Assembly (NCBI RefSeq): GCF_004340975.1
Contig: NZ_SLXA01000017.1
Coordinates: 1 to 40,428, forward strand
Origin: Frisingicoccus caecimuris
Lineage (GTDB): Bacteria; Bacillota; Clostridia; Lachnospirales; Lachnospiraceae
Length of the DNA: 40,428 bases
Direction: 5' to 3'
Part shown: positions 1 to 6,589 of the stretch, piece by piece
Layout of the letters: the number at the start of each line of letters is the position of its first letter
Position numbering within the stretch: the first letter of the stretch is position 1
Translations under genes and position numbers: made by a program
The notes under the pieces: model-generated
The model's database searches: none
Told to the model about the DNA's origin: nothing
What the model saw: the letters and a program-made list of their open reading frames with translations, nothing else

Positions 1-1
1 T

Positions 2-30
2 CCGCCCGCATAGCAGGCGGTTTATTGTTT
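2..30 (+). terminator. Possible intrinsic terminator of a gene left of the window
   Basis: Arms CCGCC (2-6) and GGCGG (16-20), with an inner GC/GC pair, are followed on the plus strand by a T-rich run (21-30). This suits a plus-strand gene ending left of the window. No coding sequence is visible in 1-145 apart from the rpmF terminator. Confidence 0.45.
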
Positions 31-90
31 CACCGCTTTTCATTTTTCTTCCCAGAAAAACTCAAACCGGTTCAACAGGCTAAAGCCCAT

Positions 91-123
91 AAAAAAGAAA
101 GACAGGAAATTCATTCCTGTCTT
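91..123 (-). terminator. rpmF terminator
   Basis: A 10-bp perfect inverted repeat (99-108 and 114-123) with a 5-nt loop is followed, reading the minus strand, by a T-rich run (complement of 91-98). It lies just downstream of the rpmF stop and should end the DUF177-rpmF transcript. Confidence 0.85.
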
Positions 124-145
124 CTGTTCAATCCTGTTTAATGAA

Positions 146-325
146 TTACTGAACTTCAACGATAGATTTCTTATCGTAGTATCCACAAGCTTTGCATACT
201 CTGTGAGGCATCATAAGCTCGCCACAATGACTGCACTTAACTAAAGCTGGAGCACTCATCTTCCAGTTAGCTCTACGGCTGTCTCTTCTTGCTTTGGATG
301 ATTTATTCTTTGGACAAATGGACAT
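146..325 (-). CDS. rpmF: 50S ribosomal protein L32 (zinc-binding form)
   Basis: This 59-aa protein begins MSICPKNKSSKARRDSRRAN, the typical L32 N-terminus with a basic RNA-binding segment. A zinc ribbon follows, with CSHC at residues 31-34 and CKAC at 44-47, so this is the four-cysteine, zinc-binding form of the large-subunit protein. An AAGGAGGTG ribosome-binding site precedes the ATG. The gene sits 3 bp downstream of the DUF177 gene, the pairing seen in most bacteria, and the two are clearly co-transcribed. A strong terminator follows. The frame is short but the identification is secure. Confidence 0.96.
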   Translation of the reverse strand: MSICPKNKSSKARRDSRRANWKMSAPALVKCSHCGELMMPHRVCKACGYYDKKSIVEVQ

Positions 326-328
326 GGA

Positions 329-847
329 TCACACCTCCTTAAAATTCTTAAAAATATCCTGAATGGCAGCCATTCTGGGGTCTAACGAGGCCCTGTCGCA
401 GCCGCACTCTCCATGGTTTAAATCCTTTCCACATTTCAGACATATACCTTTGCAATCTTCACGGCATAATGTCTTCATCGGAAAACGAATTAAAATTTCA
501 TGATCGATCAGAGCGTCCGTATTAATGCTATTTTCTTCCACATAACTGTCATCTGCCGCATCTTCCTGACGTTCCGGGGATAAATCCACCGTTTCATCCA
601 GTTCAACGTGAAACGGCACAACCACTTCCTTCAGGCACCGATCGCATGGTATACCAAGGCTTCCCTGCCATTGACCTTCCAGATGAACTTTGCGATTTCC
701 TGCATTGGATATAGTCAGAATAAGCTTTCCCTTCTCCCGAAACGGAAAACGGTCGCCCTGCAACTCATAAAAATCCATATCTACAGGAACAGTAAAGGTC
801 TCAGTTTTTAATGGTGTAGAAATAAGCTCTGAAATATTAATAAACAT
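329..847 (-). CDS. DUF177 (YceD/YlbN) family protein
   Basis: This is a 172-aa protein of the DUF177 family, which is widely encoded next to rpmF. Family members have been linked to 23S rRNA accumulation or ribosome assembly; the exact role is not known to me. The C-terminal half is rich in cysteine (CREDC, CLKC, CGC around residues 125-150), which suggests metal binding. The frame extends to an ATG at 853, but AGGAG abuts that codon. The second ATG at 847 lies 6 nt from AGGAG and is the better start. The gene has its own perfect consensus promoter (876-904) and leads the rpmF operon. Confidence 0.9.
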   Translation of the reverse strand: MFINISELISTPLKTETFTVPVDMDFYELQGDRFPFREKGKLILTISNAGNRKVHLEGQWQGSLGIPCDRCLKEVVVPFHVELDETVDLSPERQEDAADDSYVEENSINTDALIDHEILIRFPMKTLCREDCKGICLKCGKDLNHGECGCDRASLDPRMAAIQDIFKNFKEV

Positions 848-875
848 AGACATCTCCTAACTCCATACCTCACTA

Positions 876-904
876 ATTATACATAGGAGAGAATATTTTG
901 TCAA
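876..904 (-). promoter_or_regulatory. Perfect consensus sigma-A promoter of the DUF177-rpmF operon
   Basis: On the minus strand TTGACA (899-904) and TATAAT (876-881) are separated by exactly 17 bp. The start of transcription should lie near 868, about 20 nt before the DUF177 ATG. Confidence 0.88.
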
Positions 905-922
905 TAATTATTTTTAAGTAAT

Positions 923-954
923 GTCAAGTGTTTTTACTTGACGAGTGTCGTCAA
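923..954. repeat. Two overlapping palindromes upstream of the DUF177-rpmF promoter
   Basis: GTCAAGT (923-929) pairs with ACTTGAC (936-942). TTGACGA (938-944) pairs with TCGTCAA (948-954). The middle segment is shared, so only one hairpin can form at a time. The pair lies between the pta terminator and the -35 box and could be an operator for a dimeric repressor; no regulator is identified. Confidence 0.5.
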
Positions 955-980
955 AAAAGACCGGCAATCTCTTGCCGGTC
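952..980 (-). terminator. pta terminator
   Basis: GACCGGCAA (959-967) pairs with TTGCCGGTC (972-980) around a 4-nt loop. Six T residues follow on the minus strand. It ends pta transcription 19 bp after the stop codon and separates it from the DUF177 promoter. Confidence 0.92.
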
Positions 981-998
981 CCAATCCTGTAATTCTGA

Positions 999-1997
999 TT
1001 ATTTTGCCATCTGAGCCTGTACAGCTGTGATTGCTACAACACCAACGATATCGTCTGCGGAGCAGCCACGGGACAAGTCGTTAACAGGACCTGCAAGACC
1101 CTGTGTGATTGGTCCGTAAGCTTCTGCTTTGGCAAGTCTCTGAACAAGTTTGTAACCAATGTTACCTGCATCCAGGTCAGGGAAAATAAGAACATTTGCA
1201 TGTCCGGCGATTTCATTGCCAGGAGCTTTCTGCTGTCCCACTTCAGGAACGATAGCCGCATCAAGCTGGAACTCACCATCAACCAGAAGTTCCGGATATT
1301 CTTTATGAGCAAATTCAACAGCATTCTGAACCTTATCAACATCCGGATGGCTTGCACTACCCATTGTGGAATGGGAAAGCATAGCTGTGATCGGTTTTTT
1401 GCCGATCAATGCCTCAAATGTCTTTGCTGAATCATAAGCGATATGTGCAAGTTCTTCGGAATTCGGATTCTGATTCAGACCGGCATCGGAGAAGATGAAC
1501 ACACCGTCAGCACCATATTCGCAGTTTGGCACATCCAGTACGAAGAATGCGGAAACGAGTTTGCTGTCCGGAGCAGTTTTAAGGATCTGCAGAGATGGAC
1601 GAAGAAGGTTTGCTGTAGGTGTTGTACAGCCGCCGACCATACCGTCTGCATAACCCATTTTAACCATCATAACACCGAAAAATAAAAAGTTGGATGTAAG
1701 AATACGTCTTGCATCATTTAATGTCATACCTTTTCTCTTACGAAGTTCATAGAAATGAACGATAAAGTCGTCCAGTCCGGCAAAAGTTTCTGGATTAACG
1801 ATTTCAACCCCTGTCAAGTCATAACCTGCAGCGGATTTAGCAATATCTTCCGGGTCACCGATCAAAATAACTTTGGCTACGCCTTCTTTTTCAATCTTGC
1901 TTGCTGCTTCGATCACACGCATATCGTAAGACTCTGGAAGAACAATTGTCTTGATGTCGTTTTTTGCGCGTGTTTTGATGCCATCAATAAATCCCAT
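999..1997 (-). CDS. pta: Phosphate acetyltransferase
   Basis: This 332-aa enzyme interconverts acetyl-CoA and acetyl phosphate, the first step of acetate formation for ATP in fermenting anaerobes. The length and the PTA_PTB fold sequence (TIVLPESYDMRV near the start, SHSTMGSASHPDVDKV in the middle, GLAGPVNDLSRG near the end) match the short clostridial Pta. The frame opens at 2015, but AAAGGGG followed by 8 nt points to the ATG at 1997 (MGFIDGIK). Acetate kinase, the usual partner immediately downstream, is absent: a strong terminator follows and then the DUF177-rpmF unit. Divergent tmcAL lies upstream. Confidence 0.96.
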   Translation of the reverse strand: MGFIDGIKTRAKNDIKTIVLPESYDMRVIEAASKIEKEGVAKVILIGDPEDIAKSAAGYDLTGVEIVNPETFAGLDDFIVHFYELRKRKGMTLNDARRILTSNFLFFGVMMVKMGYADGMVGGCTTPTANLLRPSLQILKTAPDSKLVSAFFVLDVPNCEYGADGVFIFSDAGLNQNPNSEELAHIAYDSAKTFEALIGKKPITAMLSHSTMGSASHPDVDKVQNAVEFAHKEYPELLVDGEFQLDAAIVPEVGQQKAPGNEIAGHANVLIFPDLDAGNIGYKLVQRLAKAEAYGPITQGLAGPVNDLSRGCSADDIVGVVAITAVQAQMAK

Positions 1998-2050
1998 GAT
2001 GAATACCCCTTTCATATTATAATATGTTTATTTTTTCTCTGATCATTATT

Positions 2051-2079
2051 ATTATATACTAGTTAAAAGTTCAAAACAA
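2051..2079 (-). promoter_or_regulatory. Likely pta promoter
   Basis: TTGTTT (2074-2079), a 17-bp spacer and TATAAT (2051-2056) on the minus strand give a good sigma-A promoter about 50 nt upstream of the pta start. Confidence 0.65.
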
Positions 2080-2142
2080 GTAATTTTATTAGACATTAAC
2101 ATGAATTTTTGTATTTTTTTTGGAGCATATTCTCAATATAGG

Positions 2143-2151
2143 TGTTATAAT
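2143..2151 (+). promoter_or_regulatory. Extended -10 promoter of tmcAL
   Basis: TGTTATAAT (2143-2151) is a full extended -10 element about 30 nt upstream of the tmcAL ATG. No good -35 box is seen at 17 bp, which is compatible with an extended -10 promoter. Confidence 0.55.
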
Positions 2152-2181
2152 AACAATGAATCAATGCCCCTGGAGGAAGAT

Positions 2182-3414
2182 ATGAAAGTCGGAGCCATTA
2201 TTGCCGAATATAATCCGTTTCACAACGGACATAAATATCAGATTGAAACATTTCGCAATGAACAGAACATAGATTATATTATTGTTATCATGAGCGGCGA
2301 TTTTACCCAACGCGGTGAACCAGCCTGGATGCCAAAGCACCTGCGGGCCAAAGCCGCTCTCATGGGCGGTGCGGACCTGATTCTTGAACTGCCCGTATAT
2401 TATGCCACCGGAAGCGCTCAGATATTTGCCGAAGGCGCCGTCGCCCATCTGAATGCTTTAAACAGTGTGGATACTCTCTGTTTCGGATGTGAGACAGAAA
2501 AAAGTGAAACCAAGCATTTAGAATGGATTGAAACCGCTGCAGACGTTCTTCTGGAAGAGCCAAAATCCTTCAGAGAAAATCTTTTCGTTGCTTTAAAGTC
2601 TGGTCTTTCCTACGCGGCCGCCAGGGCCAAAGCCCTGGAAAGTTTCATCGAAACGCCCGAACTTTTGGCGATGCCGAACAATATTCTTGCATTGGAATAT
2701 ATAACGGCACTCAGAAAAACCCATTCCTCCATCCGGCCCATACCTGTCCGCAGAAAAGGCGAAGGATATCACAGCAAAAAAACTGACCGGACCTTTGCCT
2801 CCGCTTCTGCTATACGAAAGGCCTTCCCGGACATAACCCCATCGGCTCCATGGTTCAGTCTCCCGGACGGTACACAGGAAATCATAAAAACACATTTTAA
2901 TAAGGATTTTCCTCTGATGCCAGAGGATTTTTCCGCCATGTTCGCTTCAGCATTTCTTCGTTCTGCTCCGAATTTAAATCAATACGCAGATGTTACCGAA
3001 GAAATTTCCAACCGTATGATACATTATTTTAAGCAGTATCGGACTTTAGATGATTTTCTTTTAGAAACAAAAAACAAATCCTGTACCTATAGCCGGCTGT
3101 GCCGATGTGCCGCTCATATCCTCCTGGAGCTGCGCAAAGATACTTTGATTCAGGCTAAAACCGATGGTTTTGCCTATTACGCACGGATTCTTGGATTTAG
3201 GGAGAAAGCTTCGCCTCTCCTTGGATATTTGAAGAAAAATACATCGATACCGCTCATAACGAAAATGGCCTCTTATCCAAAACATCTGTCCGACAATGGG
3301 TGTCATCTTATGGAAGCCGACATCCGTGCAGCCGATTACTACCGAACGGCTCTCCAGATAAAATTTGGTCAGACTTTAAAAAATGAATTTAATCAGGAAA
3401 TTATCATATTATAA
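2182..3414 (+). CDS. tmcAL: tRNA(Met) cytidine acetate ligase
   Basis: This 410-aa protein is of the YlbM/TmcAL family. In Bacillus it activates acetate with ATP and acetylates the wobble cytidine (ac4C34) of elongator tRNA-Met. The N-terminal nucleotidyltransferase signature is clear: GAIIAEYNPFHNGH at residues 4-17 carries the HxGH motif, and MSGDFTQRG follows. Length matches the Bacillus protein (about 415 aa). The ATG at 2182 has GGAGG 6 nt upstream; the frame is open further up but without an SD. It is divergent from pta. Because it uses acetate, its placement near the acetate pathway is suggestive, although it is a common Firmicute arrangement. Confidence 0.93.
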   Translation: MKVGAIIAEYNPFHNGHKYQIETFRNEQNIDYIIVIMSGDFTQRGEPAWMPKHLRAKAALMGGADLILELPVYYATGSAQIFAEGAVAHLNALNSVDTLCFGCETEKSETKHLEWIETAADVLLEEPKSFRENLFVALKSGLSYAAARAKALESFIETPELLAMPNNILALEYITALRKTHSSIRPIPVRRKGEGYHSKKTDRTFASASAIRKAFPDITPSAPWFSLPDGTQEIIKTHFNKDFPLMPEDFSAMFASAFLRSAPNLNQYADVTEEISNRMIHYFKQYRTLDDFLLETKNKSCTYSRLCRCAAHILLELRKDTLIQAKTDGFAYYARILGFREKASPLLGYLKKNTSIPLITKMASYPKHLSDNGCHLMEADIRAADYYRTALQIKFGQTLKNEFNQEIIIL

Positions 3415-3417
3415 TTT

Positions 3418-3471
3418 CAGGAGACATAGCCTATAACAAAAACGGTGTTGTTCATGGTCCTCTGTCTCCTG
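3418..3471 (+). repeat. Inverted repeat enclosing the start of the YlbJ-like gene
   Basis: CAGGAGACA (3418-3426) is perfectly complementary to TGTCTCCTG (3463-3471). An inner AACAA (3435-3439)/TTGTT (3448-3452) pair is also possible. The left arm contains the only good SD (AGGAG). The right arm is inside the coding region and is followed by a T-rich stretch, so it could hide the SD or attenuate transcription after tmcAL. Confidence 0.5.
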
Positions 3472-4326
3472 ATATTTTTCTTATGTCTTTGTTTTCCCGA
3501 AATCACCGGTTCGGGTGTTAAAAATGGTCTCTCTTTGATCGCCGGTCAGGTCCTTCCGGCTCTCTATCCCTTCATTCTTCTGACAACCCTCTTTAAATAT
3601 CTGGCAGGTCGCCGACCAGCCAATCAGTATTTATCTATTTTGATTGGTTTTCTTTCCGGCTATCCTCTCGGGGCTAAAGTAGCAGCTGAGCATGGTCCGT
3701 CCACTGGCTTCCTTTCCGGCCAATCTCTGCTTCTGATCTGCAACAATCCGAGTCCGGCCTATATGATCAGTTTTATAGGACTGCACTGTTTTGGTGCGCC
3801 ATTCCTGGGTTTCCGTATGTATATCGCTATTATCATCGGAAATCTGATCACCGGTCTGCTTTTCACTTTCATGGACAGGATACTGTACCGAGGCTCTCTT
3901 ACGTCTGAAAACATCCCGTCATGTTTAAAGGACACTCCGTCAGGAATTACAATACAAAAAAATTTACTGGATCAGGTCATCCGTGACACTTTTTCAATCA
4001 TTATCAATGTATCCAGTTATATCCTTATTTTTTCCGTAGCCGCCGCCTTTATCCAACGCCTTTCTTTCTTTCCGGGAACAGCTCAGGGGCTTCTCTCCGG
4101 ACTTCTCGAAATGACGACTGGCATCCAGATAGTTGCCGCCCAGCCCATACCCATGACAATCAAAATATATTTAACGACAGGAATCATTTCTTTTGGAGGT
4201 CTTTCTGTAATGGCCCAGACAAACAGCATGATTGCCGGAAGTGGTTTATCCATAAAAAAATACATGACAGAAAAAACCATAGCCTGCGCTATAGCTGTTT
4301 CTGTCATGTATATGATAAATCAATAA
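3454..4326 (+). CDS. YlbJ-like / nucleoside-recognition (Gate) domain membrane protein
   Basis: This polytopic membrane protein of about 290 aa has hydrophobic segments throughout and the motif GFLSGYPLGAKV (near residue 70), typical of the YlbJ/SpmA-type Gate family. YlbJ in Bacillus is a sporulation membrane protein; a role in sporulation here is inference. It follows tmcAL by about 40 bp and is probably co-transcribed. The start is uncertain. ATG 3454 has only GGTG upstream; GTG 3445 is in frame; the strong AGGAG (3419-3423) is 21 nt before the GTG and would fit only a non-standard ATA codon at 3433. Its 3' end overlaps an antisense terminator-like repeat. Confidence 0.75.
   Translation: MVLCLLIFFLCLCFPEITGSGVKNGLSLIAGQVLPALYPFILLTTLFKYLAGRRPANQYLSILIGFLSGYPLGAKVAAEHGPSTGFLSGQSLLLICNNPSPAYMISFIGLHCFGAPFLGFRMYIAIIIGNLITGLLFTFMDRILYRGSLTSENIPSCLKDTPSGITIQKNLLDQVIRDTFSIIINVSSYILIFSVAAAFIQRLSFFPGTAQGLLSGLLEMTTGIQIVAAQPIPMTIKIYLTTGIISFGGLSVMAQTNSMIAGSGLSIKKYMTEKTIACAIAVSVMYMINQ
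4260..4311 (-). terminator. Terminator-like repeat inside the 3' end of the YlbJ-like gene
   Basis: A 14-bp perfect inverted repeat (4260-4273 and 4298-4311) encloses an inner hairpin (4277-4283 with 4288-4294). Reading the minus strand, six T residues (complement of 4271-4276) follow the inner hairpin. It is placed to end the rsmD-coaD-coiled-coil transcript, although it lies in the coding sequence of the convergent gene. Confidence 0.6.
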
Positions 4327-4335
4327 ACACAAAAA

Positions 4336-5046
4336 TCAGTCGATATCATCATAGTCGAAATCGTCGTCATCATCCGCTTCTTCCTCGACCTCTTCGTCAT
4401 CATAATCCTCATCCGAATAAAGGTCTTCGTCATCGTCATCATCCGATGAAAGATCGGCATTTTCCGGTGTATAGATCGGAGGCTCTTCCGAAATGGTCGG
4501 TACATTTAACTGGCTGGCCAGAGCTTCCTGATTCTCTTTAAGCACCTGAAGACTTGAGGAGAGACCATTGATCAGTCCCCGGGAATGTTCCTGAGAAACG
4601 CTCAGCGCACCGCTCACGATATTCTCAAGATTATCTACCAGTTCCTTTGTATACTGAAGAGCGTTCATCCGAATCTCCTCAGCGTTGGCGTTCGCTTCAT
4701 TGATCGTAGCTTCAGCCTGAGCATTAGCAGCATTCAGTACTTCCTCAGCGCGCTCGTAAGCTTTGAGCATAATCTGATGCTCTTCTACAAGCTGATTTGT
4801 ATAAGCTGTTGTTTCTTCCAGCATACGTTCAGCCTGAGCCTGGGCATCATTGATGATCTTATCTTTATTTGCAATGATTTTCTGATATCTCTTTATTTCA
4901 TCCGGAGTTTTCAACCTTAATTCCGTTAATAATTCAAATAATTCATCCTTTGGTACGATTATCTTTGTCTGAGAAAAAGGCTGTGGTTTACAGCTCTCTA
5001 CAAATTCTTCAATTTCATCAATTAACTGCTCGATTCTACTCATCAT
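4336..5046 (-). CDS. Coiled-coil protein with acidic tail, unknown function
   Basis: I do not recognise a characterised function. The 236-aa protein has a short N-terminal region, a long alpha-helical, Ala/Glu-rich segment (roughly residues 50-170, heptad-like, resembling DivIVA or V-ATPase subunit H coiled coils), and an extreme acidic tail (about residues 200-236, 26 of 37 being Asp or Glu). No signal peptide or membrane segment is seen. The start overlaps the coaD stop by one base (TAATG), so translation is likely coupled. A second ATG directly follows the first and is better spaced from GGAG. It is convergent with the YlbJ-like gene, 9 bp away. A scaffold-like role is a guess. Confidence 0.8.
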   Translation of the reverse strand: MMSRIEQLIDEIEEFVESCKPQPFSQTKIIVPKDELFELLTELRLKTPDEIKRYQKIIANKDKIINDAQAQAERMLEETTAYTNQLVEEHQIMLKAYERAEEVLNAANAQAEATINEANANAEEIRMNALQYTKELVDNLENIVSGALSVSQEHSRGLINGLSSSLQVLKENQEALASQLNVPTISEEPPIYTPENADLSSDDDDDEDLYSDEDYDDEEVEEEADDDDDFDYDDID

Positions 5047-5534
5047 TATTCTCCTTTTATATTGTATTTTGACTTGACCTTTTCAATAATACATGGCGGA
5101 GCAAAACGGTCCAAAGCTCCCCCGTATCTGGCAATTTCTTTTAAGATTGTGGAGCTCAAATATGAATATTCCTCGCTGGTCACCAAAAACATGGTATCCA
5201 CCTTTGGATTTACAATTCGATTTGTCTGTGCCATCTGGAGTTCGTATTCGAAATCCGTAATTGCGCGAAGTCCACGCACGATAATACGGGCATCCATTGC
5301 ATCCGCAAAATCAATGGTAAGCCCCTCAAAAGAAGTAACAGATACATTCGGCATATCTTTTGTGACTTCTTTTAACATTTTAACACGTTCTTCTACAGAA
5401 AACAATGGAGTTTTTGCACTGTTTTTCAGTACGGCAACAATCAATTCATCCACCATACGGGATGAACGACCGATAACATCCAGATGTCCATAAGTCACCG
5501 GATCAAAACTTCCGGTATAAATTGCTCTTTTCAT
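5046..5534 (-). CDS. coaD: Phosphopantetheine adenylyltransferase
   Basis: This 162-aa cytoplasmic enzyme makes dephospho-CoA from 4'-phosphopantetheine and ATP in coenzyme A synthesis. The N-terminal [13 protein letters not shown] carries the nucleotidyltransferase motif (TYGH in place of HxGH). [16 protein letters not shown] and [12 protein letters not shown] are family signatures. Length is standard. It lies 19 bp downstream of rsmD, the usual Firmicute neighbour, with a GAGGA RBS before the ATG, and overlaps the next gene by one base. Confidence 0.97.
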   Translation of the reverse strand: MKRAIYTGSFDPVTYGHLDVIGRSSRMVDELIVAVLKNSAKTPLFSVEERVKMLKEVTKDMPNVSVTSFEGLTIDFADAMDARIIVRGLRAITDFEYELQMAQTNRIVNPKVDTMFLVTSEEYSYLSSTILKEIARYGGALDRFAPPCIIEKVKSKYNIKGE

Positions 5535-5553
5535 TTTTGTATCCTCGGTTATA

Positions 5554-6108
5554 TTATTTTATTTTCAGGAAAATATGTTTGTTTGTTTTATAATTTTTCT
5601 CTCTGACAACGGCATAACCATAGCCCTCTATGTATGAATAGTCAGTTTCCATACTCGCCTCGACCACGATCAACGTATCCTTATGAAGCAGGCGTGAACC
5701 GGATAACTGTTTCAGCACCCTCTTTTCATAAAAATGGTCATAGGGCGGGTCCATAAAAATAATATCAAAACATTTCCCCTCATTCTCCATCTGCTGCAGT
5801 GCTATAAATACGTCCTTTTGCATAACAACAGCGTCATCGGAGAGTCTTGTGGCATTTAGATTTTCCCGGATACAATTTACAGCATTCCGGTTATTTTCAA
5901 CAAAAACAGCCATCTCACATCCTCTGCTTAAAGCTTCGATGCCGATGGCCCCACTTCCGCTGAACAAATCTAAAAAGCGAGCACTATATAGCTCCGGTTG
6001 AAGTATATTGAACAGTGTCTCTTTAATCCGGTCAGTCGTGGGTCTCGTATCCATCCCGGGAACAGTTTTTAATTGTATACGCCGGGCTTTTCCAGCTATG
6101 ACTCGCAT
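5554..6108 (-). CDS. rsmD: 16S rRNA (guanine(966)-N(2))-methyltransferase
   Basis: This 184-aa SAM-dependent methyltransferase modifies G966 of 16S rRNA in 30S subunits. It has the N-terminal [10 protein letters not shown], the SAM-binding motif [13 protein letters not shown] (47-59) and the catalytic DPPY (120-123). It leads the operon rsmD-coaD-coiled-coil gene and has a good promoter 34-61 bp upstream. AAGGATG serves as a weak RBS about 10 nt before the ATG. Confidence 0.96.
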   Translation of the reverse strand: MRVIAGKARRIQLKTVPGMDTRPTTDRIKETLFNILQPELYSARFLDLFSGSGAIGIEALSRGCEMAVFVENNRNAVNCIRENLNATRLSDDAVVMQKDVFIALQQMENEGKCFDIIFMDPPYDHFYEKRVLKQLSGSRLLHKDTLIVVEASMETDYSYIEGYGYAVVREKNYKTNKHIFLKIK

Positions 6109-6141
6109 AAGATAACCATCCTTCGTACTTAACTGTTTATA

Positions 6142-6169
6142 ATTTTAGTATGTTTCTACAATTTGTCAA
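6142..6169 (-). promoter_or_regulatory. rsmD promoter
   Basis: TTGACA (6164-6169), a 16-bp spacer and TAAAAT (6142-6147) on the minus strand make a strong sigma-A promoter for rsmD-coaD. Confidence 0.75.
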
Positions 6170-6221
6170 GGGAATCCCTGGGATTTTTGTAAATTTTTCT
6201 TCTTATATTGCACATAGAGTA

Positions 6222-6246
6222 AAGTGGCCGCAAAATACGACCACTT
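6222..6246 (-). terminator. Weak hairpin downstream of the SASP gene
   Basis: Nine-base arms (6222-6230 and 6238-6246) pair with one G-U pair on the minus strand and a 7-nt loop. There is no proper T run, so termination is uncertain, but it is the only structure between the SASP stop and the rsmD promoter. Confidence 0.4.
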
Positions 6247-6284
6247 ATCTCCAGGTTTCTCCGCAACATTCACGGCTTCTTCAA

Positions 6285-6494
6285 TTACTGACGGTTTGCC
6301 ATTTCTTCTTCCTGTCTCCGAATCATCTGACGAACCATTTCGCCACCGACAGAGCCATTTTCACGGGAAGTCAGATCGCCGTTATAGCCCTGCTTTAAAG
6401 GAACGCCGATTTCATTGGCCACCTCAAATTTAAATCGGTCAAGTGCATTTTTTGCCTGGGGTACTTCAGGAGTATTAGAACTTCTTCTGCTCAT
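6285..6494 (-). CDS. Small acid-soluble spore protein, alpha/beta type
   Basis: This 69-aa protein coats forespore DNA and protects it from damage. The GPR-protease region KFEVANEIGVPL (about residues 22-33) and the C-terminal segment GDLTSRENGSVGGEMVRQMI are diagnostic of alpha/beta SASPs. GGAGG lies 8 nt before the ATG. A sigma-G-like promoter (6552-6581) sits just beyond the recG stop, so the gene is a single forespore-specific unit. It shows directly that the organism is a spore-former. Confidence 0.95.
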   Translation of the reverse strand: MSRRSSNTPEVPQAKNALDRFKFEVANEIGVPLKQGYNGDLTSRENGSVGGEMVRQMIRRQEEEMANRQ

Positions 6495-6551
6495 AGCAAA
6501 TTCCTCCGTTTCAAATTCTTAGTTCATTGGTTTCCTTTGTAGCTACAAGTC

Positions 6552-6581
6552 TAGTATGTGCTATCCACGTTCAAATACTCT
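6552..6581 (-). promoter_or_regulatory. Sigma-G-like promoter of the SASP gene
   Basis: On the minus strand CATACTA (6552-6558) matches the sigma-G -10 consensus in full. AGAGTA (6576-6581), 17 bp upstream, matches the -35 (TGMATA) at 4 of 6 positions. The gene behind it is a SASP, the classic sigma-G target. Confidence 0.75.
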
Positions 6582-6589
6582 GGAATTTT

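Noticed and set aside
923-954. FapR operator upstream of DUF177-rpmF
   Set aside because: The Firmicute FapR consensus (TTAGTACCTGGTACTAA-like) is not present; only TTGAC/GTCAA repeats are seen.
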